Of a stretch of 64,000 nucleotides of DNA, positions 62,718 through 64,000 are shown piece by piece. The translations under genes were made by a program, and so were the position numbers. A model generated the notes under the pieces. It had not been told where the DNA came from and did no database searches. It saw only the letters and a program-made list of their open reading frames with translations. Each line of letters begins with the position of its first letter. The stretch's first letter is position 1. This DNA is from Paraburkholderia sp. Ac-20340 (GTDB taxonomy: Bacteria > Pseudomonadota > Gammaproteobacteria > Burkholderiales > Burkholderiaceae): the NCBI RefSeq assembly GCF_017104965.1, contig NZ_JAAGPR010000025.1:58748-122747 (forward strand), in the 5' to 3' direction.

Positions 62718-63752
62718 ATGCCTCCCCCGCTCGTCCCCACTCAACCGGAACCGCAGAAGCCGATTCGCTTCGGCATCGTCCTGCTGTCCAATTTCACGCT
62801 CACGGCTTTTTCGGGCTTCGTCGATCTGCTGCGCCTCGCCAGCGACGAAGGCGACCTGAGCCGCCCCGTGCGCTGTAGCTGGACGATCGTTGCCGAATCG
62901 CTTGCGCCCATTCGCGCGAGTTGCGGGATTCAGGTGACGCCATGGACGACCTTCGACGATGCCGGTCCGTTCGACTATCTGCTCGTCGTGGGCGGCCTGC
63001 TGCATTCGGGACCGTCCGCCAGCGATGCGACGCTGCGCTTCATCCGCGCGGCCGCTGCCCATGGCGCAACGCTCGTAGGCGTCTGCACGGGCGCATTCGC
63101 GCTGGCGCGCGCGGGCGTGATGGACGGCTATCGCATCTGCGTAAGCTGGTTTCACTACTGGGATTTCGTCGAGCGCTTCCCCGCCATTCCCGAAGCGAAC
63201 CTGATCGCCGACCGCCTGTTCGTGATCGATCGGCGGCGCATCACCTGCTCGGGCGGGCGCGCCTCGATCGACGTGGCCGCGGCCATTCTGTTGCGGCACC
63301 TGGACGCCTCCATCGTGCAGAAAGCGCAGCGCATTCTGATCGTCGACGATGCGCAACGCGGCAACGCGCCCCAGCCTTATCCGCCAGGACTCGACCCCGC
63401 CTCGCATCCGAAGGTGCGCCGCGCCATTCTCGTGATGGAGCAGCACGTGGCCAACCCGCTGGCGCTCACGGAACTGGCGCGGCGCGTGGATACGTCCGTG
63501 CGCCAGCTCGAACGCCTGTTTATCGCCGAAACCGGCAGGTCGCCCAATGTGTATGGCCGCCAGATGCGCGTGCGCATGGCCGCGTGGATGCTGAGCGCCT
63601 CCGATCGCACCGTCGCCGATATCGCCATGTCCTGCGGATTTTCGGACGCCTCGCATCTCGGCCGCGAGTTCCGCAAGGAATTCGACGCCTCGCCCAGCGC
63701 GTATCGCCTCGCGCGCCCGCCGGTTGCGCAGGCTGAAGTGTGCGAGGAATGA
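62718..63752 (+). CDS. GlxA-type AraC family regulator with DJ-1/PfpI domain
   Basis: A 344-residue regulator. The N-terminal GATase-1-like domain (FGIVLLSNFTLTAFSGFVDLLRLAS, with Cys123 in LVGVCTGAFALA) is followed by a C-terminal AraC DNA-binding domain (LTELARRVDTSVRQLERLFIAETGRSPNVYG and TVADIAMSCGFSDASHLGREFRKEF). Related proteins control glycine-betaine, carnitine or choline catabolism. It lies directly before glyA in the same direction, 111 bases away, which supports a link to one-carbon or glycine metabolism. Confidence 0.88.
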   Translation: MPPPLVPTQPEPQKPIRFGIVLLSNFTLTAFSGFVDLLRLASDEGDLSRPVRCSWTIVAESLAPIRASCGIQVTPWTTFDDAGPFDYLLVVGGLLHSGPSASDATLRFIRAAAAHGATLVGVCTGAFALARAGVMDGYRICVSWFHYWDFVERFPAIPEANLIADRLFVIDRRRITCSGGRASIDVAAAILLRHLDASIVQKAQRILIVDDAQRGNAPQPYPPGLDPASHPKVRRAILVMEQHVANPLALTELARRVDTSVRQLERLFIAETGRSPNVYGRQMRVRMAAWMLSASDRTVADIAMSCGFSDASHLGREFRKEFDASPSAYRLARPPVAQAEVCEE

Positions 63753-63863
63753 GCCTGGCTTGTCGCAAATGTTCTATCACGCAGGCGGCGCCTGGCCTTA
63801 AATTGCACCAACAGCACTGCACACACCTTAGCGCCTGAAACGCTGGAACCTGAGAGCCCACAC

Positions 63864-64000
63864 ATGTTCAACCGAGCCGAAAGCACCATCGCCAACGTCG
63901 ATCCCGAACTCTTTGCCGCGATCGAACTCGAGAACCGCCGTCAGGAAGAGCACATCGAACTGATCGCGTCGGAAAACTACACCTCGCCGGCCGTGATGGC
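63864..64000 (+). CDS. glyA: Serine hydroxymethyltransferase (N-terminus, cut by window edge)
   Basis: The first 45 codons of glyA: MFNRAESTIANVDPELFAAI, then ENRRQEEHIELIASENYTSPAVM. This is the typical SHMT start with the folate- and substrate-binding ELIASENYTS. The enzyme is PLP-dependent and interconverts serine and glycine with tetrahydrofolate. GAGAG precedes ATG 63864. The rest, with the PLP lysine, lies outside the window. No glycine riboswitch was recognised in the leader. Confidence 0.92.
   Translation, partial: MFNRAESTIANVDPELFAAIELENRRQEEHIELIASENYTSPAVM

Noticed and set aside
63753..63863. Possible glycine or tetrahydrofolate riboswitch before glyA
   Set aside because: The leader is only 111 bases and lacks the conserved glycine-aptamer core and a second aptamer; only an ordinary ribosome site is seen.

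Overview
The window is a high-GC chromosome segment with dense, short-spaced operons. Gene content points to a Burkholderiaceae bacterium, most likely Paraburkholderia or Caballeronia: hopanoid genes hpnI/hpnJ, an MdtABC/MuxABC-type efflux operon, a VgrG linked to a cargo gene, Csu-type fimbriae, a ribose operon with a terminal LacI regulator, and many LysR/AraC/GntR-regulated small catabolic clusters. No rRNA, tRNA, CRISPR array or insertion sequence was seen. The genus is inferred from gene content, not from a marker gene.

Layout. 1-2120 (minus): end of a hopanoid tailoring operon (hpnJ, then hpnI cut by the window edge). 2423-2620: small lipoprotein. 2979-12490 (plus): tightly coupled RND efflux operon (adaptor, two different RND pumps, outer-membrane channel). 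12761-18862 (plus): type VI secretion island with vgrG, a putative HExxH metallopeptidase effector, and three tandem copies of a probable immunity gene. 19089-22139: housekeeping and stress genes (secreted basic protein, PACE exporter, nitroreductase, YjbQ, dienelactone hydrolase). 22255-27886: guanidino-compound or polyamine operon (agmatinase family, NTF2-like, aldehyde dehydrogenase, NCS1 permease) with a divergent LysR gene. 28013-30942: DUF4239 protein, two glutathione transferases, a HAD remnant and a small Cys-rich protein. 30984-37182 (minus): rbsK-D-A-C-B-R. 37378-42289 (minus): four-gene chaperone-usher fimbria with spore-coat-U type subunits. 43019-51201: mixed small transcription units (msrC, AraC, EamA, LysR/aldo-keto reductase, a frameshifted secreted protein gene, a candidate orphan sRNA, LysE, MHYT, HPP). 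51207-53501: NAD formate dehydrogenase with its LysR. 53580-62593: divergent amine or amino-acid catabolic cluster ending in a GntR gene. 62718-64000: GlxA-like AraC regulator and the start of glyA.

The strongest unexplained biology is in the type VI island. The end of the effector gene and the start of the first immunity gene overlap by about 150 bases in different frames, and the immunity frame of that overlap reads as a good Sec signal peptide. The segment carrying the effector 3' end plus the immunity gene is repeated with an exact 780-base period, giving three immunity paralogues and two out-of-frame ghosts of the effector C-terminus. In the third copy, several substitutions that change the effector frame are silent in the signal-peptide frame, which argues that the signal-peptide reading is the one under selection. 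A periplasmic immunity protein would fit a periplasm-acting metallopeptidase.

Other points of interest are a Ser/Thr/Asn-rich insertion in the second RND pump, a promoter-terminator pair around an orphan RNA with an anti-Shine-Dalgarno motif, an HPP membrane protein coupled to formate dehydrogenase, and a perfect 20-base palindrome between a LysR gene and its divergent aldo-keto reductase target. All functions are assigned by reading motifs and family resemblance; no database search was run.
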